Positions 51,901 through 59,298 of a stretch of 64,000 nt of DNA are shown piece by piece (position 1 is the stretch's first letter; each line of letters starts with the position of its first letter). The translations under genes were made by a program, and so were the position numbers. Source of the stretch: an uncultured Oscillospiraceae bacterium (lineage in GTDB: Bacteria; Bacillota; Clostridia; Oscillospirales; Ruminococcaceae). The DNA lies in the NCBI GenBank assembly GCA_934448295.1, contig CAKSEY010000001.1, positions 310,001 to 374,000 on the forward strand, in the 5' to 3' direction. Under the pieces are notes generated by a model that was not told where the DNA came from, ran no database searches, and worked only from the letters and a program-made list of their open reading frames with translations.

Positions 51901-52651
51901 AATTTTCGTGCCGGCTGGCTCCTCGCTCAATATCATAGGCGACGGCACGCTGAGCATTAATTCCTCCACCAACCAGACCTACGCGATAGGCTCGGGATTC
52001 ACGATGCCCTACGGCAATATAAATATCGCGATGGACGGAAAGGTGTTCATACACCTTGACAGCGAAAAGAGCGTTGCCATCGGCGGCAGGAGCAACGACG
52101 ACCTCTCCCGCATAAGGATAAAGTGCGCGGAGCTCACCATCGAGCAGATGGGCAAGAGCACCCTCGGCATAGGCAGCCTGCTTTCCGGCGCGGACGTATT
52201 CATCGAGGACACCCGCATGAAGCTGGTGCACCACTCCAAGACGGCGCTGGGTATCGGCAGCTTCAGCGACCCGTGCAGCATAACCATGATAGGCAGCTCG
52301 GCGGATATCACAATGTCCGGCGACAAGATAGGCGGATTTGGCTCCTACAATTCAAGGGGCGGCTGCGTTAAGATGTCCAACGACCGCATTACCTCCATAT
52401 TCAAGGGCAAGGAGATACTGGGTATCGGCGCCGACAAGGAATTCGGCGAGATAATCATGAACGACTGCACGTTTGATTCCACCATTGAGGGCGCAAGCGC
52501 TGTGGCGCTCGGTTCCTCCGACTGCATAGGCACGATAAATATGCGCACCTGCAGCGGCGATATCAAGGTGCTTGCGGGGGAGAAAACGCTCCTCGGCGTA
52601 GAGCCGGAGAACCTCATTTCCGACCGCTGCGGTCTGAAATGGACAACGTGA
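48941..52651 (+). CDS. LacI-like sensor / GGDEF / EAL protein with C-terminal beta-helix-like domain
   Basis: This 1236-residue cytoplasmic protein has no signal peptide or membrane helix. Residues 1-285 resemble the ligand domain of LacI/periplasmic binding proteins, without the HTH. A GAF-like region follows (about 300-460). GGDEF covers about 465-620 (SGDEF at 544-548; the inhibitory RxxD site is missing). EAL covers about 640-880 (E668, D782/D783, K803, QGYYTAKP). The tail (about 890-1236) repeats a turn with GIGS/IGG spaced about 26 residues, typical of beta-helix repeats in surface proteins. Both c-di-GMP sites look intact, so it may make and break the messenger under ligand control. 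TTG 48941 follows GGAGG by 8 bp; no in-frame ATG is close. Confidence 0.85.
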   Translation: MKKQRPLIGIIAAEAEYVFFTRSLEYIQKELFDADMDVLVFSSLMMSGNAEFDAAENSVYDLINLDALDGIIVFPSSISSEESRNRIIARIKSDFNGPVASFDSEVEGFRNFIYDYRSAAEMIVEHFMGQHGAKVIDFVGGPSDPFHDSIKAYFVEAMKKRGWDIPENRIHTGRDWIDDYSPIADEIIANGLPDAVLCCSDLTAVQLIAALSSRGVKIPEDVIVSGFNQNEPFGADYLNITSALRDPMSIALSAARYVISRVRGTEFQPVNDEHSAQFMPGMTCGCCRINMAQICDIAAMNMTAAQQHGFESYYNFMSEDLVAAETFYDYLWKVDWYTHFLGNFKGFWMCLNNKVMHDPAPAEGFTDRIGLALKRVDGKGTVDLMDKFPREQMLPEIYAERAKPSAYIFTSLHFMGVNYGYVVLSYGDSLQVYGKDYVKWLRTVTCALEKQRRHILYNDAVTETQVRDSLTGLLNMRGYTHIMSERCGKFNDPHRILRIISIDIENLKGINDTYGYAEGDRVLSGLSVALTSAAGDSDLVVRVSGDEFFIAGIIEEGSVDDVQSRLNSAIESMNHREGGEYGVNVYTAVASAPLTDRSVLEKLPYDAAYQRTLAKDNHTKMHKTADVNPDSFDPEERRNVIRLLNENLFSYHFQPIVDARSGDIYAYEALMRSGDEFRLSPLSILTHAEALNRLHDVEMCTMFNTLRFAKENQQLLNGRLLFINSIPACTLPDADFERLYQLYGDIMESVVVEFTEQTEASAKQLQTLIGRSRRCGFKIAIDDYGTGYSNISNLLTFMPNVVKIDRSLIMNIHKDKRKKHFTRNIIDYAHDNNFMALAEGVELAEELQTVIAMGVDLIQGYYTAKPSPELMQEIPAEIVQEIKEYNRASENRRARKTYFTGDEREISLMALDLDSYTDIIITRPDYTLTGNSRFISDMTVRAKDNLNCQLNLVNVSMKNDSAGASITVGQNSTMTLKIIGDVSITGGIFVPAGSSLNIIGDGTLSINSSTNQTYAIGSGFTMPYGNINIAMDGKVFIHLDSEKSVAIGGRSNDDLSRIRIKCAELTIEQMGKSTLGIGSLLSGADVFIEDTRMKLVHHSKTALGIGSFSDPCSITMIGSSADITMSGDKIGGFGSYNSRGGCVKMSNDRITSIFKGKEILGIGADKEFGEIIMNDCTFDSTIEGASAVALGSSDCIGTINMRTCSGDIKVLAGEKTLLGVEPENLISDRCGLKWTT

Positions 52652-52654
52652 TTT

Positions 52655-52703
52655 TAATTCGGAATTCGGAAATCGGAATTATTGTATCCGCTTCGCGGAT
52701 AAT
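52655..52703. repeat. Intergenic repeat rich in ATTCGGAATTC, copy 2
   Basis: TAATTCGGAATTCGGAAATC is followed by a TATCCGCTTCGCGGATA hairpin. It is related to 44358-44410. Confidence 0.5.
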
Positions 52704-52715
52704 ATTTAAAACAGT

Positions 52716-52821
52716 CAGACTGTCGAGAAATCGTCAGATGCTAGGAACCCGCATGACGGCTAGGCTTTGTGCCTGCCGTCATGCGGAGTGACGACGCAGA
52801 TGGCGGTTTATCGACAGCCTG
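52716..52821. repeat. 106-bp imperfect palindromic element (REP/MITE-like)
   Basis: The ends CTGTCGA and TCGACAG are inverted copies (CAGACTGTCGA at 52716, TCGACAGCCTG at 52811). The centre is a long hairpin with CCGCATGACGGC (52749-52760) pairing with GCCGTCATGCGG (52775-52786), extended by AGGC/GCCT. It has no reading frame. The structure suggests a mobile or multi-copy repeat rather than a gene. Confidence 0.65.
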
Positions 52822-52852
52822 AACAGGGCAGCGAATGGGCTGCCCTGTTTTT
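52822..52852 (+). terminator. Terminator after the GGDEF-EAL gene
   Basis: AACAGGGCAGC pairs with GCTGCCCTGTT (52822-52849), followed by TTTTT. Confidence 0.85.
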
Positions 52853-52865
52853 GGTATCCGGTTAT

Positions 52866-54500
52866 TTATTTGCTCAGGTCAAGCTTCCGTACTGCGTCCC
52901 TTACTTTAAGCACGAACGGAGCGGAGACTGAAAGCTCGTCTATTCCCATGCGGAGGAAACGCTCGGTGAGCGTGGTGTCCGCCGCAAGCTCTCCGCATAT
53001 GCCTATCCATGCGCCGTTTTTGTGGGCGTTCTCGGCGGACATCTCTATCAGCCGTAGTATCGCTTCGTGGTGGGTGTCTATGAATTCCTCGATGTCGGGA
53101 TTCTGGCGGTCGCAGGCGAGTGTGTACTGCGTGAGGTCGTTGGTGCCTACGCTGAAGAAATCCACCAGCGGAGCAAGCTGGTCGCTGATTATCGCGGCTG
53201 CCGGGGTCTCTATCATGATTCCGAGCTCCACCTTGTCGGAGTACTCTATGCCCTCGCGGCTGAGCTCCTGCTTTACTTCCTCGCAGATGGACTTTATGCG
53301 CTCCACCTCGCGGACGCTGGTTATCATCGGGAACATTATCGCGAGATTACCGAAAACGGAGGCGCGGTACAGCGCGCGGAGCTGGGTGCGGAATATCTCC
53401 GGGCGGGTGAGACATATCCTTATCGCGCGTAAGCCGAGCGCCGGATTTTCCTCCTTTTTCAGCCCGAAATAGTCCACCTGCTTGTCTGCGCCGATATCCA
53501 GCGTGCGTATGACCACTTTCTTTCCCGCCATGCTTTCAAGCACGCGCTTGTATGCCTGGAACTGCTGATCCTCGGTGGGGAAGTCGGTGTTCTCAAGATA
53601 CAGGAACTCGCTGCGGAAAAGCCCGATACCGCCGGCGTCGTTCACCAGCACTGCGCCGATGTTGTCGGTGCCGCTGATGTTCGCGAAGATGTTTATTTTC
53701 CTGCCGTCAAGGGTGACGTTCTCCTTGCCTTTCAGCTCCTGGAGAAGGCGCTTTTTCTCCTCGTCCGCCTCGCGCTTCCTGGAGTATTTCGCGATGGTCT
53801 CCTCGTCCGGGTCGAGGAATATTTCGCCGGTGTAGCCGTCCACAACTGCGGTCTGACCGTCCTTGATGGAGCTCAGAAACTCGTCCCCCGCGCCTATTAC
53901 GGCGGGGATATTCATGTTGCGAGCGAGTATCGCGGTGTGGGAGTTGCTGGAGCCCTTGGCGGTGACGAATGCCAGCACCTTGTCCTTGTCCAGCGCCACT
54001 GTCTCGCTGGGGGCTAAGTCCTCGGCGCAGACTATCATCTTGTCCCCGGCGGAAGCCCCGTCGGAAGCCGTTCCGGTGAGGTTCGCAATGAGCCGGTTGG
54101 AGATGTCCCGCACATCGGCGGAGCGCGCCTGCATATACGGGTCCTCCATGGAGGCGAACATCTCGGAGAAGTTGTCCGCGGTGACTGCTACTGCGTACTC
54201 CGCATTTACCGACTGGGTCTCGATTATGCTGCGGATAGAATCGTTGTAGTCCTCGTCGTCCAGCATCATCATGTGTATCTCGAAGATCTGCGCGTTGGTC
54301 TCGCCGACCTCTTTGAGCGCCTTGTCGTATATCGCCTGGAGCTGCTCCGTTGCTTTCTGCTTCGCCTGCTCCACCCGCCCGAGCTCTGCGGCGGAGTCTG
54401 TGATATGAGTGCGGGTGACTGAAACGTCCCGCTTTCTGAATACGGATATCCTGCCGATAGCTACGGCGCTGTACACGCCCTTTCCGGAAAACTTTTTCAT
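52866..54500 (-). CDS. ptsI: PTS enzyme I (phosphoenolpyruvate-protein phosphotransferase)
   Basis: This 544-residue enzyme I transfers phosphate from PEP to HPr. The active histidine lies in SNSHTAILARNMNIPAV. The PEP-binding parts are GIGLFRSEFLY, VVIRTLDIGADK and GTNDLTQYTLACDR, and the C-terminal catalytic Cys lies in IGICGELAAD. ATG 54500 follows GGGGGTAACT; an in-frame start 4 codons upstream is less well placed. It is the last gene of the fructose PTS operon, 28 bp after ptsH. Confidence 0.95.
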   Translation of the reverse strand: MKKFSGKGVYSAVAIGRISVFRKRDVSVTRTHITDSAAELGRVEQAKQKATEQLQAIYDKALKEVGETNAQIFEIHMMMLDDEDYNDSIRSIIETQSVNAEYAVAVTADNFSEMFASMEDPYMQARSADVRDISNRLIANLTGTASDGASAGDKMIVCAEDLAPSETVALDKDKVLAFVTAKGSSNSHTAILARNMNIPAVIGAGDEFLSSIKDGQTAVVDGYTGEIFLDPDEETIAKYSRKREADEEKKRLLQELKGKENVTLDGRKINIFANISGTDNIGAVLVNDAGGIGLFRSEFLYLENTDFPTEDQQFQAYKRVLESMAGKKVVIRTLDIGADKQVDYFGLKKEENPALGLRAIRICLTRPEIFRTQLRALYRASVFGNLAIMFPMITSVREVERIKSICEEVKQELSREGIEYSDKVELGIMIETPAAAIISDQLAPLVDFFSVGTNDLTQYTLACDRQNPDIEEFIDTHHEAILRLIEMSAENAHKNGAWIGICGELAADTTLTERFLRMGIDELSVSAPFVLKVRDAVRKLDLSK

Positions 54501-54528
54501 AGTTACCCCCACTTTCTGTCCCGGAGAA

Positions 54529-54795
54529 TTACTCTCCGAATCCGCTTTCGAACAGCTCCACCGCCTTGTCGAGAGCCGCCTGCTCGTTCTCGCCGTCAGC
54601 GGTTATCTCCACCTGGGTGCCGCACTTGATGCCAGCCGCCATTATCTGCATAACTGCGGAAGCCTTCGCGGTCTTTTCTGCGGTTTTGAGGGTCACGGTG
54701 CAGCCTGCGAATTTCTTCATCTCAGCCGCGAGGATGCCTGCCGGGCGCATGTGGAGTCCCTGTGCGTTCTTTACTGTTACTGTCTTTGTTACCAT
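54529..54795 (-). CDS. ptsH: HPr phosphocarrier protein (fructose operon copy)
   Basis: This 88-residue HPr has His15 in GLHMRPA. Ser46 is present by count (KASAVMQIMAAGI), but the segment after it carries one extra residue and lacks the usual SLGI, so HPr-kinase recognition may differ from that of the copy at 1956-2219. It passes phosphate from enzyme I to FruA. It is embedded between fruA and ptsI and is probably co-transcribed with them. GGAGAG precedes the start. Confidence 0.93.
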   Translation of the reverse strand: MVTKTVTVKNAQGLHMRPAGILAAEMKKFAGCTVTLKTAEKTAKASAVMQIMAAGIKCGTQVEITADGENEQAALDKAVELFESGFGE

Positions 54796-54831
54796 GATGA
54801 TACTCTCCTTTAAAAATAGATTTTTGGTTTC

Positions 54832-54853
54832 CCCGGGGACTTTTGTCCCCGGG
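54832..54853. other. Strong intercistronic hairpin between fruA and ptsH
   Basis: CCCGGGGAC and GTCCCCGGG form a perfect 9-bp stem. On the operon's strand it is not followed by a T run; the T-rich side faces the opposite strand. It may set relative mRNA levels of fruA and ptsHI by processing, partial termination or stability. Confidence 0.6.
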
Positions 54854-54886
54854 TTTTATTTCTCTTTCTTTGTTCTATCGAATGGA

Positions 54887-56812
54887 TCACTTCACGGGCT
54901 GCGTTTTTTTCTTCTTCAGGAGCGCCAGCATGAACATTCCTGCAGCGGAGCCTGCCGCCAGAGCCACGAGATACATCAGCCAGTTGCCTACCACGGCGAA
55001 CACGAAGATACCTCCGTGGGGAGCCATCAGCGTGCAGTTGAATGCCATGGAAAGTCCGCCGGCAAGACCTGCGCCCACCATGCAGGCGGGGATAACTCTC
55101 AGCGGGTCAGCCGCCGCGTAGGGGATAGCGCCCTCGGTGATGAAGCTGAGACCCATGATGTAGTTCACGGGGCCGCTCTTGCGCTCTTCCTCCGTCCAGC
55201 GGTTCTTGAAGAACGTTGTGGACAGCGCGATGGAGATGGGGGGAACCATTCCGCCTATCATTACTGCCGCCATGATGTCGTAGTTTCCGGAAGCGATAGC
55301 CGCCGTGCCGAATACATAAGCCGCCTTGTTGAACGGACCGCCCATGTCAATGGACATCATTGCGCCGAGGACGACTCCGAGAATCACCTTGCTGCTTTCG
55401 CCCATGTTGGAAAGGAAGTCGGAGATGGCGGTGTTTATCATGCCCATGAACGGATTTACCGCGCACATAACTACCGCGATAACTCCCAGACCTGCAAGCG
55501 GGTAGATGAGCACCGGCTTTATTCCGTTGAGGGCTTTCGGCATATGGTCGCAGAGCTTCTCAATGCCCAGCATTATGAAGCCGCCCGCGAAGCCCGCCAG
55601 CAGCGCCCCGAGGAATCCGGAGGGGATAGCGTCAACGCCCGCGATATTCGTGAATGTGGAGCCGGTGGTTGCGAGGTAGCCTCCCACCAGACCTACAAGG
55701 AAGCCGGGGCGGTCAGCGATACTCTTGCCGATATATCCGGCGAGCACCGGGATCATGAAGTTGAACGCGAAGCCGCCTATGGTCTTGAAGAAAGCCGCCG
55801 CCGCCGTGAAGGAGCCGAAGCTGTCGTCCTGCGGGGCGCCCGCGATGGTGTCTATCAGGAATGCCAGCGCGATGAAGATACCGCCTGCAACGGTGAACGG
55901 AAGCATGTTGGAAACGCCGTTCATCAGGTGCTTGTACAGCTTTCTGCCGAAGCTCTCGTTTGCCGCAGAGGAAGAAGCAGAGCTGCTTCCGCCCTCGTGA
56001 TGGTAAACCGGGGCGTCGCCCTTTTCAATGCGCTGTATCAACTCGTCAGGTATCTTTATTCCGTCCGAGACTTTGGTCGCGATCACCTTTTTGCCGTTGA
56101 AGCGCGCCATCTCTACGGTCTTGTCAGCCGCCACGATGATACCGTCGCACTTCTCGATTTCCTCCGCCGTGAGGATATTCTTTGCGCCGCCGGAGCCGTT
56201 GGTCTCCACCTTGATGGAGATACCCAGCCGCTTTCCAGCCTTTTCAAGAGCCTCCGCCGCCATGTAGGTGTGGGCGATACCGGTGGGGCAGGCGGTGACT
56301 GCGAGAACCTTGTAGCCGGTTCCCGCAGGCTTTTCCACCTTAGGCTCGTCCGGGTACTTTTCGGTCTCTGCCGCGTCTATCGCCGCGAGGAATTCGTCCG
56401 CGTCCTTTGCCGCAAGCAGCTTCGCCCGGAAGTCCTCGTCCATCAGCAGGGTCATAAGCCTTGAAAGCACCTCAAGGTGAACGTCTCCGTTGTTCGGAGC
56501 GGCTATCATGAACAGCAGGTTTGACGGCTCGTCGTCCATTGCCTGGTAGTCAACGCCCTGCGGCACCGTCATTGCCGCAAGGGAGGGAGCCTTTACCGCT
56601 TCGCTCTTTGCGTGGGGTATCGCGATGCCCTCGCCGACTGCGGTGGAGCTCATTTCCTCGCGGGCGAGTATGCCTTTCTTGTAGGCTTCTCTGTCCGCTA
56701 TCCTGCCGCCCTTTACCTGGAGGTCGATAAGCATGTCTATCGCTTCGGATTTATTCTGTGGTGCGCCGCCAAGGAGAATGCTTTCCTTGCTCAGCAGGTC
56801 AACTATTCTCAT
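54887..56812 (-). CDS. fruA: Fructose-specific PTS enzyme IIABC
   Basis: This 641-residue permease imports and phosphorylates fructose to fructose 1-phosphate. EIIA is at about 1-150 (phospho-His H67 in IAIPHAKS). EIIB-fru is at about 165-265 (C175 in VTACPTGIAHTYMAAEAL). EIIC is at about 285-641 with about nine membrane helices. It lies 23 bp downstream of fruK and upstream of ptsH-ptsI. Confidence 0.95.
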   Translation of the reverse strand: MRIVDLLSKESILLGGAPQNKSEAIDMLIDLQVKGGRIADREAYKKGILAREEMSSTAVGEGIAIPHAKSEAVKAPSLAAMTVPQGVDYQAMDDEPSNLLFMIAAPNNGDVHLEVLSRLMTLLMDEDFRAKLLAAKDADEFLAAIDAAETEKYPDEPKVEKPAGTGYKVLAVTACPTGIAHTYMAAEALEKAGKRLGISIKVETNGSGGAKNILTAEEIEKCDGIIVAADKTVEMARFNGKKVIATKVSDGIKIPDELIQRIEKGDAPVYHHEGGSSSASSSAANESFGRKLYKHLMNGVSNMLPFTVAGGIFIALAFLIDTIAGAPQDDSFGSFTAAAAFFKTIGGFAFNFMIPVLAGYIGKSIADRPGFLVGLVGGYLATTGSTFTNIAGVDAIPSGFLGALLAGFAGGFIMLGIEKLCDHMPKALNGIKPVLIYPLAGLGVIAVVMCAVNPFMGMINTAISDFLSNMGESSKVILGVVLGAMMSIDMGGPFNKAAYVFGTAAIASGNYDIMAAVMIGGMVPPISIALSTTFFKNRWTEEERKSGPVNYIMGLSFITEGAIPYAAADPLRVIPACMVGAGLAGGLSMAFNCTLMAPHGGIFVFAVVGNWLMYLVALAAGSAAGMFMLALLKKKKTQPVK

Positions 56813-56835
56813 ATTATCCTCCTGTTTCCCGTACC

Positions 56836-57738
56836 TTACCCTAATTGTTCAAGAAGTTCCTTGATTTTTGCAGCTTCCGCCAGCCCGTCAGAGAAGGCCG
56901 TTGCGCCGCCGGAGGCTGTCCCGAGCTTCAGCGCGTATTCATAGTCTCCCTTTTCGCAGCCGGCAATGAAGCCAGCCACCATTGAATCTCCCGCGCCGAC
57001 GGAGTTCTTCACGGTGCCCCTGCATACGCCGCAGACGTGGGTCTTTCCGTTCTCGTCCAGCAGCACCGCGCCGTCCCCCGCCATGGAGATAAGCACGTTC
57101 CGCGCGCCCATCTCCCGGAGCTTTCCGGCGTACTCGATTATCTCGTCCGTGGTGCGGAGCTCCACGCCGAATATCTCGCCAAGCTCGAAATTGTTTGGCT
57201 TGATGAGGAACGGCTTGTATTTCAGCACTTTCAGCAGAAGCTCCTTTGTTGCGTCCACTACCGTGCGGATATTTCTGCCGTCCAGCCGTTCAAGAATCCT
57301 CTCGTATATATCGGAGGGGAGGGAAGCGGGAATGCTTCCTGCAAGCACCAGCGTGTCGCCGTCCTTTAGCTCGTCAAGCTTTGCGAAGAGCTGGTCTACC
57401 GCTTCCTGCGGGATATCCGGTCCCTGACCGTTGAGTTCCGTTTCCTCGCCGGATTTTATCTTCACGTTGATACGGGAGAAGCCATTTTTCAGATGGACGA
57501 ATTCCGCGTCGATGTTCTTTTCTGCAACGCCCTTTTCTATCGCGTCCCCGGTGAATCCCGCAACGAAGCCCAGCGCCTTTGACTTTATCCCCAGCTCGCT
57601 GAGCACTATTGAAACGTTTATGCCCTTGCCGCCGAAGAAAATCTCCTCGCTTTCGGAGCGGTTTGTGGCTCCCGGAGTGAGCTGCTTTGTCCGCACGATG
57701 TAGTCAACGGCGGGATTGAATGTTACTGTATAAACCAT
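56836..57738 (-). CDS. fruK: 1-phosphofructokinase
   Basis: This 300-residue PfkB-family kinase converts fructose 1-phosphate to fructose 1,6-bisphosphate. The signatures are FFGGKGINVSIVLSELG near residue 35 and the catalytic NSVGAGDSMVAGF near 248. Its place between fruR and fruA supports fructose 1-phosphate as substrate. The ATG directly follows the fruR stop, with AAGGAGG just upstream. Confidence 0.95.
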   Translation of the reverse strand: MVYTVTFNPAVDYIVRTKQLTPGATNRSESEEIFFGGKGINVSIVLSELGIKSKALGFVAGFTGDAIEKGVAEKNIDAEFVHLKNGFSRINVKIKSGEETELNGQGPDIPQEAVDQLFAKLDELKDGDTLVLAGSIPASLPSDIYERILERLDGRNIRTVVDATKELLLKVLKYKPFLIKPNNFELGEIFGVELRTTDEIIEYAGKLREMGARNVLISMAGDGAVLLDENGKTHVCGVCRGTVKNSVGAGDSMVAGFIAGCEKGDYEYALKLGTASGGATAFSDGLAEAAKIKELLEQLG

Positions 57739-58485
57739 TTACAATACCTCCTTGATGAGTGTGTAGGCGGCGAATTTCCGGTTGGAAAGAGTATCCGTGA
57801 TTATGCTCGCCTTGTTGAGCTGCGCGAACGTCGCGGAGCTTATCTCGTCGAATTTCGAGTGGTCGGCGAGCACGAACGCTTTCCGGCTGCTCTCTATCGC
57901 CGCCGCCTTAACGCGGGCTTCGTTCACGTCCGGGGTGGTGAAGCCTGCCGTGAGGGAAATTCCGTTGGTTCCCATGAAGCACTTGGTGAAGTTGTAGTTT
58001 TTCAGCGTGAGAACGCACTCCGCGCCGACTATCGCCTCGGTGGAGGCTTTTATCTCCCCGCCGGTGATGAACACCTTGAAATTCCTCTGCGCCAGCTTCT
58101 TTGCGTGAATGAAGCCGTTGGTCACGAATGTTACGTCCTTCTGCGGCAGATGGTCTATCATCTTTTCGGTGGTGGTTCCTGCGTCTATGAATACGAAGTC
58201 GCCGCTTTCCACCAGCGTTGCCGCGTATGCCGCGATTGCCTCCTTTTCGGCGGTGCATATCGAGGCTTTCTCCTCGACGTTCTTTTCTATCGCCGAGAAG
58301 CCCTCGCTGACGGACATTGCCCCGCCGCGTACCTTTGTTATTTTTCCCGCTTCTGCGAGAATATTCAGATCTCTTTTAACTGTTGAGCCGGAAACGTTCA
58401 ATATCCTGCAAAGTTCGTTTATCGTTACGCTTTTACGGCTGTTCACTGTGTCGGTTATTATCTGGTGACGTTCTTCTGTAAGCAT
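57739..58485 (-). CDS. fruR: DeoR-family repressor of the fructose operon
   Basis: This 248-residue regulator has an N-terminal DeoR HTH (about 1-57, VTINELCRILNVSGSTVKRDL) and a C-terminal sugar-phosphate sensor domain (VFIDAGTTTEKMIDHLP, then FVLADHSKFDE). In related systems it is released by fructose 1-phosphate. It is the first gene of the operon and likely autoregulated. ATG 58485 follows GAGGA; 26 in-frame upstream codons lie across the promoter region. Confidence 0.92.
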   Translation of the reverse strand: MLTEERHQIITDTVNSRKSVTINELCRILNVSGSTVKRDLNILAEAGKITKVRGGAMSVSEGFSAIEKNVEEKASICTAEKEAIAAYAATLVESGDFVFIDAGTTTEKMIDHLPQKDVTFVTNGFIHAKKLAQRNFKVFITGGEIKASTEAIVGAECVLTLKNYNFTKCFMGTNGISLTAGFTTPDVNEARVKAAAIESSRKAFVLADHSKFDEISSATFAQLNKASIITDTLSNRKFAAYTLIKEVL

Positions 58486-58553
58486 TGTTTTTTCCTCTTT
58501 GTTCGTGCACGATGTTTGAGCGGTTATGGACTTGTTTGCTTCGTCCTGACTAT

Positions 58554-58600
58554 ATAATATCACACATTTTGCTCAAAATCAAGTACTTTAGCTCAAAAAT
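58554..58600 (-). promoter_or_regulatory. Fructose operon promoter with repeated candidate FruR operators
   Basis: On the minus strand, TTGATT (58582-58577) and TATTAT (58559-58554) have a 17-bp spacer. Two direct copies of a TTTTGAGC word (plus-strand GCTCAAAA at 58571 and 58591) lie 20 bp apart, one in the spacer and one just upstream, as expected for a DeoR-type repressor. Confidence 0.6.
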
Positions 58601-58825
58601 GTTCATGGGAGCGCTAATTTTGTTTAATTGAACAGCGCAAGTTTATTGAATTTGTACAATTTGAACAAACGCGCGCTGATTTGAATGAACCGATACGGCT
58701 TGTAAGACTCAATCGTTCAGAACGGTTCACGAACGTTCCGGGGACGCGCTGAATAAAATGCAGTTGTTTGCAGTCGGGCAGGGTATAAATTTATGCTGCG
58801 GGGATATCCCGGGAAAGGAGAAATA
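58601..58825. other. Intergenic region between fruR and the lysis cassette
   Basis: It is AT-rich near fruR. GAACGGTTC (58720-58728) and GAACGTTC (58731-58738) form adjacent short palindromes. No clear promoter for the lysis cassette is seen; a weak TTGCAG/TTATGC pair lies near 58770-58795. Confidence 0.35.
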
Positions 58826-59062
58826 ATGGACAGCAATATCATAACAGCGGTGCTGTCGCTGATAGGAACGCTTGGGGGCTCCCTCGGCGGAATACTGGTC
58901 AGCTCGAAGCTAACCGCGTACAGGCTCCAGCAGCTTGAAAGCAAGGTCGCGGAGCATAACAACTTCGCCCGCCGCATGCCGGTGGTGGAGGAGCAGATAA
59001 AGGTCATAAATCATAGAATAGATGACCTGGAACAGGAGGAAAAAAGACATGAACAGAATTGA
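58826..59062 (+). CDS. Small membrane protein, XhlA/hemolysin-like lysis protein
   Basis: This 78-residue protein starts MDSNIITAVLSLIGTLGGS. It has one hydrophobic glycine-rich segment (about 5-30), then a charged, coiled-coil-like tail (LESKVAEHNNFARRMPVVEEQIKVIN). This layout matches small phage lysis accessory proteins next to holins. AAAGGAG precedes the ATG. It overlaps the holin gene by 14 bp. Confidence 0.6.
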   Translation: MDSNIITAVLSLIGTLGGSLGGILVSSKLTAYRLQQLESKVAEHNNFARRMPVVEEQIKVINHRIDDLEQEEKRHEQN

Positions 59063-59297
59063 CTGGAAGAGAAAGCTCACCAGCCGTAAGCTGTGGGTGG
59101 CTCTCGCGGGATTCGCCGCTGGACTTATCGTGGCGTTCGGCGGCTCGTCTGAAACGGCGGAAACGGTTTCCGGCTGTATTCTCAGCGGAGCGGCGGTGAT
59201 AGGCTACATGGTCGGCGAGGGTCTTGCGGACAGCGCGGGCGGCGGCTCCGTTGGCAGTGGAACCTCCACCGGCGGCAAATCTGATAAGGAGGACTGA
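59049..59297 (+). CDS. Phage-type holin
   Basis: This 82-residue protein begins MNRIDWKRKLTSRKLWVALA and has two hydrophobic segments (about 16-30 and 40-58, SGCILSGAAVIGYMVGEGLA). A Gly/Ser-rich hydrophilic tail follows. The form is that of small holins found before GH25 endolysins. AGGAGG precedes the start. It overlaps the upstream gene and ends 1 bp before the endolysin ATG. Confidence 0.7.
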   Translation: MNRIDWKRKLTSRKLWVALAGFAAGLIVAFGGSSETAETVSGCILSGAAVIGYMVGEGLADSAGGGSVGSGTSTGGKSDKED

Positions 59298-59298
59298 C

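Noticed and set aside
58720..58738. LexA (SOS) box
   Set aside because: GAACGGTTC and GAACGTTC lack the GAAC-N4-GTTC spacing of Gram-positive LexA sites.
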